The position numbers and the translations under genes were made by a program. Of a DNA stretch of 64,000 nucleotides, positions 13,101 through 24,565 are shown piece after piece. Positions within the stretch are counted from its first letter, which is position 1. Every line of letters starts with the position of its first letter. This DNA is from Ciona intestinalis. Taxonomy: Eukaryota > Chordata > Ascidiacea > Phlebobranchia > Cionidae. Where the stretch lies: assembly GCF_000224145.3 (NCBI RefSeq), contig NC_020169.2, positions 416,257-480,256 on the forward strand, in the 5' to 3' direction. The notes below the pieces were generated by a model. It worked only from the letters and a program-made list of their open reading frames with translations, ran no database searches and was not told the DNA's origin.

Positions 13101-16100
13101 AACTGTGAACGCGGCTGTTTCACTTGTGCCTTGGAGTGTGAACAACCTAGTAACCTTTCTACACAGGGTCATGGCAAGCTATCTCCAGGTAAAGCAAGCC
13201 AAGGTGGTACTATCTTGACCCGAAGAAAGATCAAGTTAACGTATGGTATGTCACTTATTTAGGACGGCGAAAACACGATTTTAAAACGTTAATTTGTATT
13301 TTCCATTCAACATGACATTTACTAATGGCCTAATGATGTATGTTAGTTGCGATCGCAAGGCTGACGGCGGTTTAAAGTTACCTGTACACTTTAATCATAT
13401 TATGAAATAATAAAAGTAACCATAATGAGCAAGTAGAAATATCACAGAACCACACGCTTTACAATTTACATGAAACTCACCTAAACCAATGGCATTCTCC
13501 AGGTCTCGTAAAATGGATCGAAACTCGGAGCGATCGGGAAGTATTTTTCGAATATCGATGCGGTTGGTAAACAAGAGAGCTGGCTCAGGACCACTTGCCT
13601 TGCAAGTTCTGCTATCAGGCCGTAGAATGTATCCATGCAAACAAGAACATACAAAACTCCCGATCGTATTGTTGCAAACCTGACTACACGATGCCTCTTC
13701 GTTACATTCATTTAAATCTAAAAAAACAAGCTTTGAGTCTAAAACATACAATGTATAATTTGTATCTGAGGTCAATCAACTAAAGCCAGAATACTACACA
13801 AAAACGAAAGTCATGAATTAACGTTAAAACGGCGGCGTTAAAGATGAAAAAGTAAACAAAACCAACTGTACAAATGATGTGACCGTTTAACCCAACAAAA
13901 AAGTTCTTAACTAATTTGAAAGCAAAATAGACTCTGATCCAAAATCTACTTATATAAAATATATTTACCAATGCAACTAGAAAGATCGGGTGACAGTTCA
14001 AATCCTTTCCGACAAATACATTGAGCCCTTCCTGATAAAGATTCTCTACAAGTGTGTTCGCATCCTCCATTATTATCAGCGCATGAAGTAAAATTGGTCG
14101 GTAGCATGTTCGAACCATCTAAAACATTCCAAAGTATAATATAGCAAATGAAGAATAAGTTGTTATTAAACCTACTGCATGCTCTCCTTGGACTTTCATC
14201 AGAGGAGTCGAGGCAGTCGACAACTCCATCACATACTTTGTGCATTCCAATACATTGTCCATTGTTGCATCTGTGTTTTCCACTCCCACAAGTATCTGCG
14301 TGGTGGTCACATTGTTAGATGTTAATGATTAAAAACCACCAAAACAGCATTAACTATACCCGCTGCAACAATAAAATAACTGACATTTGTTTTAACATAT
14401 GTTACTTATATTTGTGATTTTGTTGTTATCGGGACCTAAAGAATACACATGAGCGAAAGGTTTCTCCGCAATAAACACTCCGTATTAAATAAAACAATCA
14501 GAAATAACGTTAGCGGCATTTCGTCAGCGGAACGTGGTATATGAAAAACTAAATTCAGAAACATTCGTGTAACACACACACATATATATATACGTTTAAG
14601 GTGGCTATACACAGTATCTGGCATGCGAAGTCGTATGCAAACCTGTGTACAACCACCTTAACGCTGCTCCGGCGCGCGAGAATAAACAAATTGGTTAGAT
14701 AAGGGAACCAGTATGAGGAACGATGCAACTTACCACATTCTATTTCGTCACTTTGATCCGAACAGTCATGTTCGCCATCGCATCTCCAACTTATACGAAT
14801 GCATCGTTTGCTGGTGAAACATTCGAACTGATCGTCGTTGCAACCTAGTGGTTCTTCATCTGAATTTATAGACTTTGTAAATGTTTTCAATAAGATAATC
14901 ACATATACACGGATATGAAATTCTCAAATTTAAAATGTAAAATGGCCTAAATGTACATTTTAAAAACAAAATAAAATAATGATTTATTAAGTGTTTTGAG
15001 CGTTATCTTAATAATAGCAATTGGAATAAGTCGGTGAGTCGTGAGAATACCTCGGGATAATACTTATAGTATATACTATTTCGTTTATCATTAAATGGGG
15101 ACACATAAAAAGAGAATTAATAATGGGAAAATTCCGATAAAGTGACAAAAAGGTTAGCCTTGAGAAAAAAAAACTTACGACAATTCTGTTCATCAGATCC
15201 ATCATTGCAGTCGCTATCTCCATCACACCTCCACGCTTCACTTATGCACATCCCGCTTTTACATTTAAACTCTCCATAAATACATTCCTCATATTCAGCT
15301 GTCGAAGGTTAAATAACATAAATAAATGAACTTCTTGGTTCATTCAAAAACTACCAAACTTTGCAACAGTTTATCCTTAACTTAAAGTCGCACATTTTAA
15401 GCTGGCACATTTAAAAATTTTAAGCTGGTTAAAAAACTAAATCGACGGAAAACCCTTTTGCGACGTATAGCAAGCATTGATCAAGAAAACATATATCATA
15501 TTGAACCACTCACGACAGTTGATTTCATCCGTCCCGTCTCCACAGTCGTCTTGGCCGTCACAGTGATTATGCAAGCCAATACATTGGCCATTACCACATC
15601 TATATTGTTCATCGGTACATGGGTGACCTGTTACAAAGCATGGGAACACTTAGTATAATATTAAAAGTACACAACATGATTTCTGAAGTGTGTGTAGAAA
15701 CGGCAAAACATCCACCGTTTAATAGCCGATTCTTTTCGGCGCGGTTTTCTACAAATGTATAAGAAATGGAAAACATAAGTTCTAAAAGTGTGGTAAGCAT
15801 ATTTAGCTAAGAAGCCATGAAATACGAAATATGTTAAATCTTTAATAATTGAAGCACAACAGAGAATATTTCGCACGAATCATTGAATTAAACAAATTGT
15901 CAGGGCCGAGGGACGTTAAAGTAGACGAAACCTCGTAAACAAAGCTACGCAACGATGATTGCGAAAATGCTTTTAACCGGTTAGTCGCCATCAAGCAACG
16001 CGTGACAAAACTGAAAGTTAAAGAGTCTTTCGCACGCAAAACGTGAAGACAAACAAAATCTTAAAGAATTGGAACACAAATGTAAAAAAAACAACAGAAA

Positions 16101-19100
16101 ATTTTCTTATGATTCTCTTTACGGAATTATATTTTCATTTTGCTTAGAAAGCAAACATGTGAATCTCTGCCAATATTTATTGCGATACGTTTACCGCATT
16201 GTGAACAAACTGTACGTCTTTCTACGTCACGAAATAGGCGGCCAAGAAAACAACGTTCAAGTGATTACGGTCTAATGGTTCGAACCAATATCCGACCAAG
16301 TAGAACTGCGAGTAGGAATGCAAGGAACGTCATTCTACACCAGCATAGTTACGCCTGATCAAAGTGGCCTCAACTGCACGGCGTAACACGCACGATGGGA
16401 TGTGAATGCAAAGAGTCCCCATACAGCCTAGAATGGAGTCATATTCGCCTTAACTTCCCAAATACTTGCCTAATACTACCAAATTGTTTGTAAAATAAGA
16501 GGATTACAAAGATTTTAAATACAGAAGTAAAATGTTTTACAGAATGTCCGTTAGGTTAGATACTAAACGTTTACTTACTAAAACTAAACGTTAACTTACT
16601 GCAATTTCGTTCATCAATTCCGTTATCACAGTCAAGCTCTTGGTCGCATACATATTCGAATGGAATGCAAAAGTCAAGTTGACCGTGGCCGACTTCAGAG
16701 TCGCTGCCTGCGCACGAAAACTCCTCGTCCTTACATGCGGTAAAGTTTGAATTGCTTGGGATAACGTCCGGGTCTGCTGGTTCTTCTGCTAAATGTAACA
16801 TTGCTTTAGCTAATATACTTCACATAACATACAACTGTAGCTGCCAGGTGTATTATAGTAGGGTGGAGAAAGATAGGTCATATTTTCTATATTTTTGTTC
16901 TATTTGGTAGTCAAAAAAGAACAATATTAAAAAAAAAACGTATTTTCGCGACTCCTATAGACCGTTGTTAATTGTTTAAAACATGATCAGGACATTCGGA
17001 TATTATGAGCTAAAGGTACCTCCGTCTCACCCCAGCCTACTATGTATATATACCAGGGTGGGGTAGAATAGGACATGTTTACATTCTCTTTTCTCGTTCC
17101 ATTTGGTAGTAAACAAATAATATTTACAGAGTTGTACCATTATAGCAAAGCGATTCTAAAAGATCATTTTCAACTGCTAAAATCACGATTAGGAAATATT
17201 GGATTTAGGTGCTTACGGCATGAACGGCTCTCTTAGAAACGTATTTTTATCTAACGTTCCGCGAAGAGCTGTTATGAGTGTTTAACTTAAATAATAAGCA
17301 ATACAATAATACGCACCACATTCTTCATCCGAGCCATCCCGACAATCAAAATCACCATCGCAATTAAATGCTGAACTCACACACTCTCCACTTGTGCATG
17401 CGTATTCTGTACCACCACAAGTTCGACGATCTGCGATGAAACGAATTCGTTAACAATAGAAAATATGTTGGGTGTTTTTGGGCAACGCATCATAAGGTAC
17501 AATCGACGACATTAAAACATTTGTCAGCATATATAGCACATTCAATGTTAAATTGTTTTGCTTATTTGTATCAAATTTAAATATAAATCATTTAAACTTC
17601 TTAGTTTGTGATAAAAACATTTTTTCACAGCGGAGAATATCTATCTATAAGAAGTAAGGCAACAGGTGATGGATTATTTATCCAACAGGTGCGTTTACTA
17701 CAGTAAGCGTATCATATGATACCGTGTCGCGGGTATTTGGACGCGCTAGTGCCTGTTCAAGCCTTTGTTTGTTTGCATCCACTTCAAAACGTCCTAGATT
17801 GCGGCCACCTTGAGAGCACTGGACACCAAACACCGGTCTCTCGAATTGAAATGCAAGGTTTGAAAATCTAAAGCATTACGTAAAACATGAATGGATAATT
17901 ATGCTTACTACAATCAGTTTCATCACTTCCATCAGAACAATCTTCATCACCGTCACACCACCATCTTTTCGGCACACAATCGCCAGATCCACACGTCTTC
18001 TCCGTCGATTCGTCGCATGGCTGGATCGCTATGACAGCAGAATCAACATTGTTATGACATAAATAGAACAATGACCCAATCAAGTCATAAAAATAATCAA
18101 CACACTTTAACGCTGTCAAAAATCGCACGCGACAATTTTTGAGCGTAAATTACAATAGGAGAATGTCATGTAATTGTCGCATTTAAGGGGATAGTGTGAG
18201 CCACTTCGTAATATAATCCGAAAATATGAAGCAATCTTTCGCCCCGTGTTTTATCTTTGGGCACATATCCCTATTCATATTTTCCATTCAATAGTTTTCT
18301 TGTTGTTCTTTTCTTTGTACTGTTGGTTTCCGCACCAAAACACACATACCTTAAACTTTAAACTAGTGGTCGCAATCGACTCATCCTTTTTAACTAAAAA
18401 TTTAATTAGACCCCTGCAGTAGTGCCTTGTAGTAATACATCGGCAAAAACCGTGTAGTCAAAATCCAAAAATTTTACGAAACTTTGCTCCAAACCAGAGT
18501 TTTTTGTTTATGATTTTTTTTAAATATTGTAACATTCATTTTTACATTTTGACCCAATTAAATACGAGGAAAATTATTTAAAAGCATCTAACATGCAATT
18601 AGATCTCTTTGGTCACTATATAACAAATACAGCTACATGCGATAATTTGTACTTACGGCACGAAACTTCGTCACTATCGTCACCACAGTCGTTTTCACCA
18701 TCGCATTTCCATTCTGCCATGATGCATTTTCCATTGTCGCATTGAAACGAAGAGGGTCGACATGTGGGTATTACTGCAAGAACCAAGTATTTAATAACCA
18801 GTGCTAGAGCATCGGGAAACCATGCCAGCCTAATCCTCGTAAAGAGATATAAGAGGCCGATCCACGGCACGCCTAAATTACAGGTATATAGCTTGGTCGA
18901 GTAAACCACAGAATCTTCGGAACGTTTTCGTGCAATTGTTTGAAATTCAAGACAGTCATTTCCTCTAGTACGAATGCGGGATTAGAAACACGACGCACCC
19001 GTGCTATTGTCGCACACATATAGGTTTAACGTGACAAAATACTCTATTTTCAAATACCCATGGTGTAATACCATTGTGTTATAGAAACGCTGTAATACTC

Positions 19101-22100
19101 TGTGTTTTAAAACCAATGATTCGTAGAACACTGTGGGGGAAGGAGTAGTAGAATGATGGTCTACTACTCTACTTTATAGTGGGGAAATTCACTCCTTTAA
19201 ATACAACTACAGCAGTCCTGCCAAATAAGTCTTTTACAAATACTGCAGTAAAAGTTATTTCAATCTTAACTGTACAAGCGAAATCGATCTGTTTATGTGC
19301 TGGAAAGCTGCCATAGTTAGTTTATGTTGGAAGCCTTCCGCCCTCCTGTTGGGCTGGTAACGATCCATGAATGTCAATATAGATCAAAATTCCTCAAGCG
19401 ATTATGATAAGAGTCGGTGGTAAAGTGCGTAGGTACCAGGTTTATCAGAGATATCTTGCATCTCAATGTCAAAAAAGCAAAATGAAACTTGTAACTCCCA
19501 ACCGGAAATCCGGAATATTATTTCACGCTCGTAAGTGACGATTTTTAGCGAAGAAAAACGAGTCCTTTTTAAAAATGACCTTAGTTCAAAGTTTTTACAC
19601 CACAAAACTAGGTCTTAATGATCGCGTCTGTAGGTTTGGTCGTGGGCTGTCAAGCGGAGAGTAAATACATTCGCACGCAAGCCAATATTACTGAGAAACA
19701 GCGGTGCTGAAACCAACTCAGCGGTATCCGATTCCACGCTTTTAGCGACTTCGTCAAAAAGCGAGAATTCAACTTTCTTGAGGATTGTTGAGCGTGCCGT
19801 AAGTAACGTAAGCTTCGGCTTATATATCAAAACCCTAAATGCAATTTACAATTAGTTGAACTGTTTGACTTTCATTACCTTGTGGCTGACTCCCTTTGTC
19901 CGCAGTTCCCGTTTAGCACATCGGTCGAGATTTGATTACCGAATTTTAATTTACACTTTTAAAAGGTGAACGTTTTTTTTACGATTGGTGGTACAAAGTT
20001 CAAAAAGTATCTTTACTTTCCGATTTGCAATAAATAAAACGAAAAAACTATTGTTCGCACTTATTTGTAAACCGATAATACCCTGTTACAGTGAAGATAT
20101 GATACAGACTCAACGAAAATTATAAGATCTTAAATGAAACACCAATAAAAACAGGGAGTAACTCACCACAGTCCATTTCATCACTCGCATCTCCACAGTC
20201 GGTGTCTCCATCACATTTCCAAGCTACTGGTATGCACGTACATTTGTTACTAACAGAGCATGCAAACTGTTTTCGTTTGCATTTGCACTCTGGCATTGAT
20301 GTAACACACACTGAAACAAAGCATTACATTAAATCAAGTTAGGGATTAATGCTTTATAAATGTAAGCGGAATTAACCTACGAAAAGTGACGTCCCATCAA
20401 GCGAAAATGATGCAAGCATGAGAAACGACAACATCACAATGTGTTTACATGTCTATCTGGACATTTTTAAATTGAGAATGGGTAAAATGCTAACCTAAAT
20501 TGGAATGATAATTTAAAAACGTGACCCGTGTTCAAGCGATAGTATCTTCAGCTTTAAACATATTCGTCAGTCTCTTGGTCGCTGCTATTCGTAACCAATC
20601 CATATCATAAATACACAAAAAACTTGGCGCAACTGGCGATCTGGTACAGCGATTATCAGTAGCGATGTTTACCCAAAGGACTTATCTACTTTTTAACATA
20701 GTTAATATCAAAACAATGAGAGACGTTTGTGTAAGTTAATCATCATCAGAGAGAAGGTACACAATTAATTAGTATGATAGATCAAGTAGTCAAGTAGCCA
20801 GCACACAAAGGATTCCGCACCGGCACAACTAGAAAAAACGAGGTCGAGATAATGAACCAATATATTCGATTTTTTTTGTGTACTCCGAAAACCAGACATA
20901 TGTCTTACAGCTTCCCTTTGTTATAACGTTAATAAAATAAATTAATAGTTACACGTTAGAACACTGAACTTTCAAGCAACGATGACATAACCTTTATGCG
21001 CTTATTTGGCGAAAATATTTCGATTCGTAAAATTCCAAAGATACCGCCGACTGTGTAGCACAAGCAGGTAATACTTTGCACGAAAGGTGTAGTCTTACAA
21101 CTAGTCATTTCTTGCACGCTAGTTTAACAATTTATATAAGAACCTCGTATTTTTCTGGATTTTACACAAATACAAGCTTGAGTATTTTAATGTGCATAAT
21201 ACGCTGATAACAATATATTAAACAGAAAACTAATCAGTTTCTTTTTACACGAATATTTATACAATGTTTTCTGTATGAGTGAATATACATAATAGTCAGT
21301 ACGTAGCATCGCATAAATATGCTTGACGTAATTAATGTTTTAATATAAAGACGGGCTCATCTGTAAATTTCAATTGGCTATGTTCTTGTTGGAGTGTTCT
21401 TGACTTTACTAGATAGAATATTGAATAGGATTATAACGAGTAGATGGTGGACAATACGTGAGCAATGGTAATTCATACATGAACGGTAAATGTAAGTCGC
21501 GTTCGGTGGTTAAAATGAATGACAGCGTCTAGCCAGAGATAGCTTACTTAGCTTCAACCTTGTTTGCTAGTTGTTACTGAATGTTCTGCATTAACATGAG
21601 TTTGTACAGACAAATGAGTAATACATGTGAATACCAACCAACTATCCAACCCAGTTACAACACTTCAAATAAAATACGACACTTCTCGCTTGTCGCCACT
21701 AACATAAAACAGACACACTCGAAAGATGTTGTGTTTACAAATATTAGCACAAGAACATCTTATGCGACAAGCAGAATCGGTGACAACTGAAAGATTAGAA
21801 AACTAACAAGCAGCCCCGGGCGACCAGCACGTGCGACCACATAAGTTTACATGTGCTTGGTAAACAAGGTTTGATCAAAGGAAACCGAAAGGATTAACTT
21901 TCACGTTTCACTAAACATTCCATGTTGGATGTTGTAACATAATAACCTTAACTTCACAAGTACAATGTTGGAATGCGCAATATTAAACATATTAAACTCA
22001 TGGGCTATAAATTCGATACCTATATTATTAGGCAATGATTTATTCCTATTTTTGATACTCGAACTACTCCGTATAGTATTATTTAGTGGTTACCCCAATT

Positions 22101-22986
22101 TTGCGAATGACATCTGTTACTACGTCCTTCTATTTATAATATAAAACGTAAATGCTATAATTATTATAGCATAGTGGATTAATTATATGAATTACAAAAG
22201 AGGTTATTAACAACGAAAGAACGCCCAGCATATGATGAATATTTCAGCGTGATAAGCAATTAGACGCAGTAGTGTGCCGCGCAAATAAACACCAGGATAT
22301 GAAACCAGCGGGATTGAAAATTTTATTTGAAGAAGCAATTCGCATCCTGTCTTTAAATTGGACAAAACCTCGACCGTGCTTCCGATATTACTACATGGTA
22401 ATTAATTCAGAAAGCGACTTCCCGGTTCAACTTTCAATCGCACACAAGTTGTTTACGAAGTTTTGGTTGCGAAGTAATTATTTACTCATGCGTTTTAAGA
22501 ATAATTTTGACTTAAAACGGACCAACATTTAAAAACATTATCACGTGATATACATTATATATATACTTCAAAACCTCAAAAGTGCTGGCCATACTTTCGT
22601 GTAAAAAGTTGACTAAACATACTAAGTCGAAAATGTTTGTTAAAATACCTTTGAACCACAAACAAATAGAAAACAGCGTGACTGTTACGCTTGGATAAAG
22701 GTTCATTGAAGCATAAACTTGGTGCTTTCACGACCCTGTGTACTTGAGTGTGTCTAAACGGTAAACTTAAGATATAATGCGGAGTCTCTATGGAATGGCG
22801 TGGAAGTCTTGTAGTCTAATAATAAGTTCTATTAGTCACAATATACTGCACGCAGAAGCTTTAATGTTAAGGCTTAACCATATGGAACGTATTAAAATCC
22901 AGTGGCATGAACATGTTTAACTTACCAATGGTAATGATTGCCAAGCAGAAAATAATCCAGGCTTTCGGTGTGTAGGAATTATTCAT
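2879..22986 (-). CDS. LRP4: LRP4 (low-density lipoprotein receptor-related protein 4), complete, 35 exons
   Basis: This is a single-pass cell-surface receptor. In vertebrates LRP4 binds agrin and Wnt antagonists and acts through MuSK; that role is known for the family and only inferred here. Joining 35 exons gives 6,198 nt (2,065 codons plus stop TAA at 2879-2881), and every exon junction agrees in phase. Domain order: signal peptide (exon 1), nine LDLa repeats (about 27-408), EGF (exon 11), calcium-binding EGF and four YWTD propellers each followed by an EGF-like module (about 460-1725), membrane helix (about 1814-1837), cytoplasmic tail (about 228 aa). LDLa cluster, then two EGFs, then four propellers is the LRP4 order; LRP5/6 have LDLa repeats after the propellers. 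Human LRP4 has about 1,905 residues and eight LDLa repeats, so this one is longer. Exons are listed in the block entries that follow. Confidence 0.95.
4172..6237 (-). other. LRP4: LRP4 block 5: EGF and YWTD propeller 4 (exons 28-32)
   Basis: Exons: 5973-6237 ([15 protein letters not shown]...CACPTG, then [15 protein letters not shown]), 5523-5716 ([38 protein letters not shown]), 5069-5204 ([20 protein letters not shown]), 4353-4529 ([19 protein letters not shown]), 4172-4294 ([26 protein letters not shown]). A GATGGGACACC-type element fills much of intron 30 and ends about 56 bp from exon 30. Confidence 0.92.
4830..5013 (+). mobile_element. Degenerate GATGGGACACC inverted-repeat element (LRP4 intron 30)
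   Basis: Starts AACGGGGGGAGATGGGGCACC and ends CCAAGGTGTCCCATCTTACC...CTATA. The interior carries the family signatures (TTTGGTAGTAAACAAA, ATAGACCGTTGTTA, AAACACGATTACGATATTTG). A second partial fragment lies at about 5228-5312 (CGTTCCATTTAGTAGAAAC ... CTTACCCCACAGTCCTGTA). Confidence 0.75.
8043..8431 (-). mobile_element. tRNA-derived SINE (LRP4 intron 23), broken by a 125-N gap
   Basis: Read on the minus strand from 8431 it starts with a tRNA-like head: TACCGCGTTGGTA resembles a Pol III A box, and GGTTCGAAGC (about 8366-8377) resembles a B box. Next come TGTGTCC-TTGGGCAAGACACTT, a motif I recall from SINE bodies in many animals, and then ATGGGTTGTCCAAATTATCA. After the gap it resumes (TAACCCGTGTGATAACGACT) and ends in a short ATTC simple repeat (8044-8060), as expected for a SINE 3' tail. 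It is not a functional tRNA gene: no cloverleaf can be closed. Confidence 0.65.
8118..8242. other. Assembly gap, 125 N
   Basis: Run of N inside LRP4 intron 23, within the SINE. The flanking LRP4 exons 23 and 24 join in phase across it, so no coding sequence need be missing. Confidence 0.98.
8667..10381 (-). other. LRP4: LRP4 block 3: EGF and YWTD propeller 2 with its trailing EGF (exons 17-22)
   Basis: Exons: 10222-10381 ([22 protein letters not shown], then [10 protein letters not shown]), 9968-10136 ([20 protein letters not shown]), 9522-9709 ([20 protein letters not shown]), 9317-9451 ([20 protein letters not shown]), 9085-9263 ([21 protein letters not shown]), 8667-8913 ([17 protein letters not shown], then [15 protein letters not shown]...CACPTG). 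Exon 21 must end at an ACTG|GTCAGT donor to keep phase with exon 22; the nearby GTATAT and GTTGGA sites do not fit. Confidence 0.92.
10499..14118 (-). other. LRP4: LRP4 block 2: EGF pair and YWTD propeller 1 (exons 11-16)
   Basis: Exons: 13969-14118 ([15 protein letters not shown]), 13481-13717 (calcium-binding [14 protein letters not shown], then [19 protein letters not shown], start of propeller 1), 12063-12182 ([20 protein letters not shown]), 11258-11414, 10955-11172 ([27 protein letters not shown]), 10499-10702 ([20 protein letters not shown], ending in [16 protein letters not shown]). [15 protein letters not shown] lies at the EGF-to-propeller junction as in vertebrate LRP4. In vertebrates propeller 1 is the agrin-binding face; whether that holds here is unknown. 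Confidence 0.92.
16857..17042 (+). mobile_element. GATGGGACACC-family inverted-repeat element (LRP4 intron 5)
   Basis: Begins TATAGTAGGGTGGAGAAAGA and ends CACCCCAGCCTACTATG, with the family interior (CTATTTGGTAGTCAAAAAAG, CTATAGACCGTTGTTAATTG, GGATATTATGAGCTAAAGGT). A truncated second copy follows at about 17053-17165 (ACCAGGGTGGGGTAGAATAG, TTCCATTTGGTAGTAAACAA), so two copies lie almost end to end. Confidence 0.8.
20311..22925. other. LRP4 intron 1, no recognisable feature
   Basis: This 2.6-kb intron separates the signal-peptide exon from the first LDLa exon. I see no exon, RNA gene or clear mobile element. First introns of this kind often hold enhancers, but nothing in the sequence shows one here. 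Confidence 0.4.
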
Positions 22987-24565
22987 CTCAGTCTTTTCAT
23001 CGGTAAAAATCAGAATATTGACGGCAATTGGCTTCTACAAATGCCGCAAAACTTAATCCTGGGTGTCACTTTCATTCAGTGAACTATTTCGAGAATGTCC
23101 ACATGTAACTCCAAGTATTGAAACATTCATAAACTATCAGTTAGCTAACATACATCTGTGGTAAGTGAACCCATTATGAAATTACAGATCGTTTAAACCT
23201 GAGCTCTAACCGACGATATGTCTGCTTCAAAGAAAGCTGTAGACAAGTGACGACAGCTAATCAGATATGTACAGCCAGGGAAACTCTCCAGGTCATTTGG
23301 GTCAATATTGGCTTAATATTCTATAATAGGCGTTTCAGCGGTTGTAAATCAACTGTCTTGAAGCTGGGCTAATTCGCTAGCGACGTGTAAGGTAACTTAA
23401 ACTGTACGCTGACTACTAAATCTTGCTGAAATTTGTAATCACTATTCCTTCGCTGACAGTTCAACTACGCGCTGTGCGTTCTCTCTCCAGCGATGAGAGA
23501 GAGACTGGGCGACACATTTTTGCCCAAGGCTTATCCCAGAGAAAGCACGCGTTCGGCGCTTTTATCCCAACTTACATTCGGCGTTCTGTGCCTTTGTTTA
23601 TTTATTTATATTGTCTTTCTTCTTTCGCTCTTTTCTGACGTACGAGTAGGTAGCAAATTACTACGCGAATTTCTTCGCATAAACCGAACTTACGTACAGC
23701 TAATATTTGTATTTGCTACATGCTGCATAATATACAGTATACTTCTCCTAACTTTATACAGACAAGGATGCCAAACTAATTTCGTGGAGCTTTTTTCTTT
23801 CTACTTATTTAAGTTTCAGCTCAATAACGCCACGTCTCATAACCTAAAACGTTACTTATTCTTGTCGGACGTAATTTTAAATTTGAATGACATGTTAGGA
23901 TACTAAGAACGCCTTTGTGTCCAGCAAAAATAGGACACGCGCCTGCTGTTCTCCGGGTCACTTCGTCTTTGTTAGAATAATGAAGGCGCGACACGACCTT
24001 GCTTCTATATATATGAACACTTTGCGTTACAATGACGTAATTATTAAACCAGTGGACTGCCTTGTAATAAAAAATAAACAGGCGATAATGTTCTTTCCAG
24101 ACCAATTGCAGCTATGACAAAAACAGAAGCCTCGTTCTGATACGGAGGCACACCAACCTGAATTTACTGGAGAGCATGTCACGCATACCTTACTGGTTGT
24201 TATTTAAAAGCAAACATACTAACTTTTATTCCTTCATAACTAAATTTTGACACGATTTTCATTCTATTTTTTTTTATAAACTTCCTGTTTTACTACAGCG
24301 CTCAACAAAACTCGCAAAAAATATCAAAATGTAGCAGTGAGCAACGACATAATAAAATGCAGGGGTGGAAACTTAACTCGGCAACCACAGAGCGTAAAAA
24401 ATTGTAACAAACTATTGACTTTCGGGCAATATAGATGAAAAAGAGACAGATTAATTCCTAAAATAGGCTATATACTGCTCTTATAACAGAGTAACTTTTT
24501 TTAGGTGGAAATAGTTAATTCGAAACTCCCGTAGGTTCGTAGAAATATTTAGAGGTAGGGGCTAT
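22987..24565. other. Intergenic region: LRP4 upstream sequence and SETD1 3' flank
   Basis: LRP4 starts at 22986 reading left and SETD1 ends at 24566, also reading left, so this 1.6 kb holds the LRP4 promoter/5' UTR and the SETD1 3' UTR. TTTATT at about 24225-24230 is AATAAA on the minus strand and could serve SETD1. An open frame at 23493-23906 on the plus strand looks like chance (see rejected items). No TATA box or other promoter element stands out. Confidence 0.45.

Larger units (their letters stand above)
14176..22986 (-). other. LRP4: LRP4 block 1: signal peptide and nine LDLa repeats (exons 1-10)
   Basis: Exon 1, 22926-22986, starts at ATG 22984-22986 and encodes a hydrophobic leader ([12 protein letters not shown]). 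Then one LDLa module per exon, all phase 1-1: 20167-20310, 18657-18773, 17909-18028, 17317-17430, 16600-16788, 15514-15627, 15179-15298, 14734-14859, 14176-14295. The first module has the LRP4-specific extra cysteine pattern ([14 protein letters not shown]). Most modules keep the six Cys and the acidic calcium signature CDGDxDCxDxSDE. The fifth (exon 6) is atypical: an insertion before its fourth Cys ([13 protein letters not shown]) and [13 protein letters not shown] in place of the usual calcium box. Exon 6 begins at a TTTAGCAG tandem acceptor, so one residue (Ala) may be optional. Confidence 0.92.

Noticed and set aside
2879..22986. Assignment as LRP5/6, LRP1/2 or LDLR
   Set aside because: LRP5/6 place three LDLa repeats after the propellers and have PPPSPxS tails; LRP1/2 have several LDLa clusters; LDLR has one propeller. 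LDLa cluster, EGF pair, then four propellers fits only LRP4.
23493..23906. 137-residue hydrophobic plus-strand open frame upstream of LRP4
   Set aside because: No family motif and no splice partners. It is rich in Leu, Phe and Ile, as expected of AT-rich DNA read by chance, and it overlaps the likely LRP4 promoter region.
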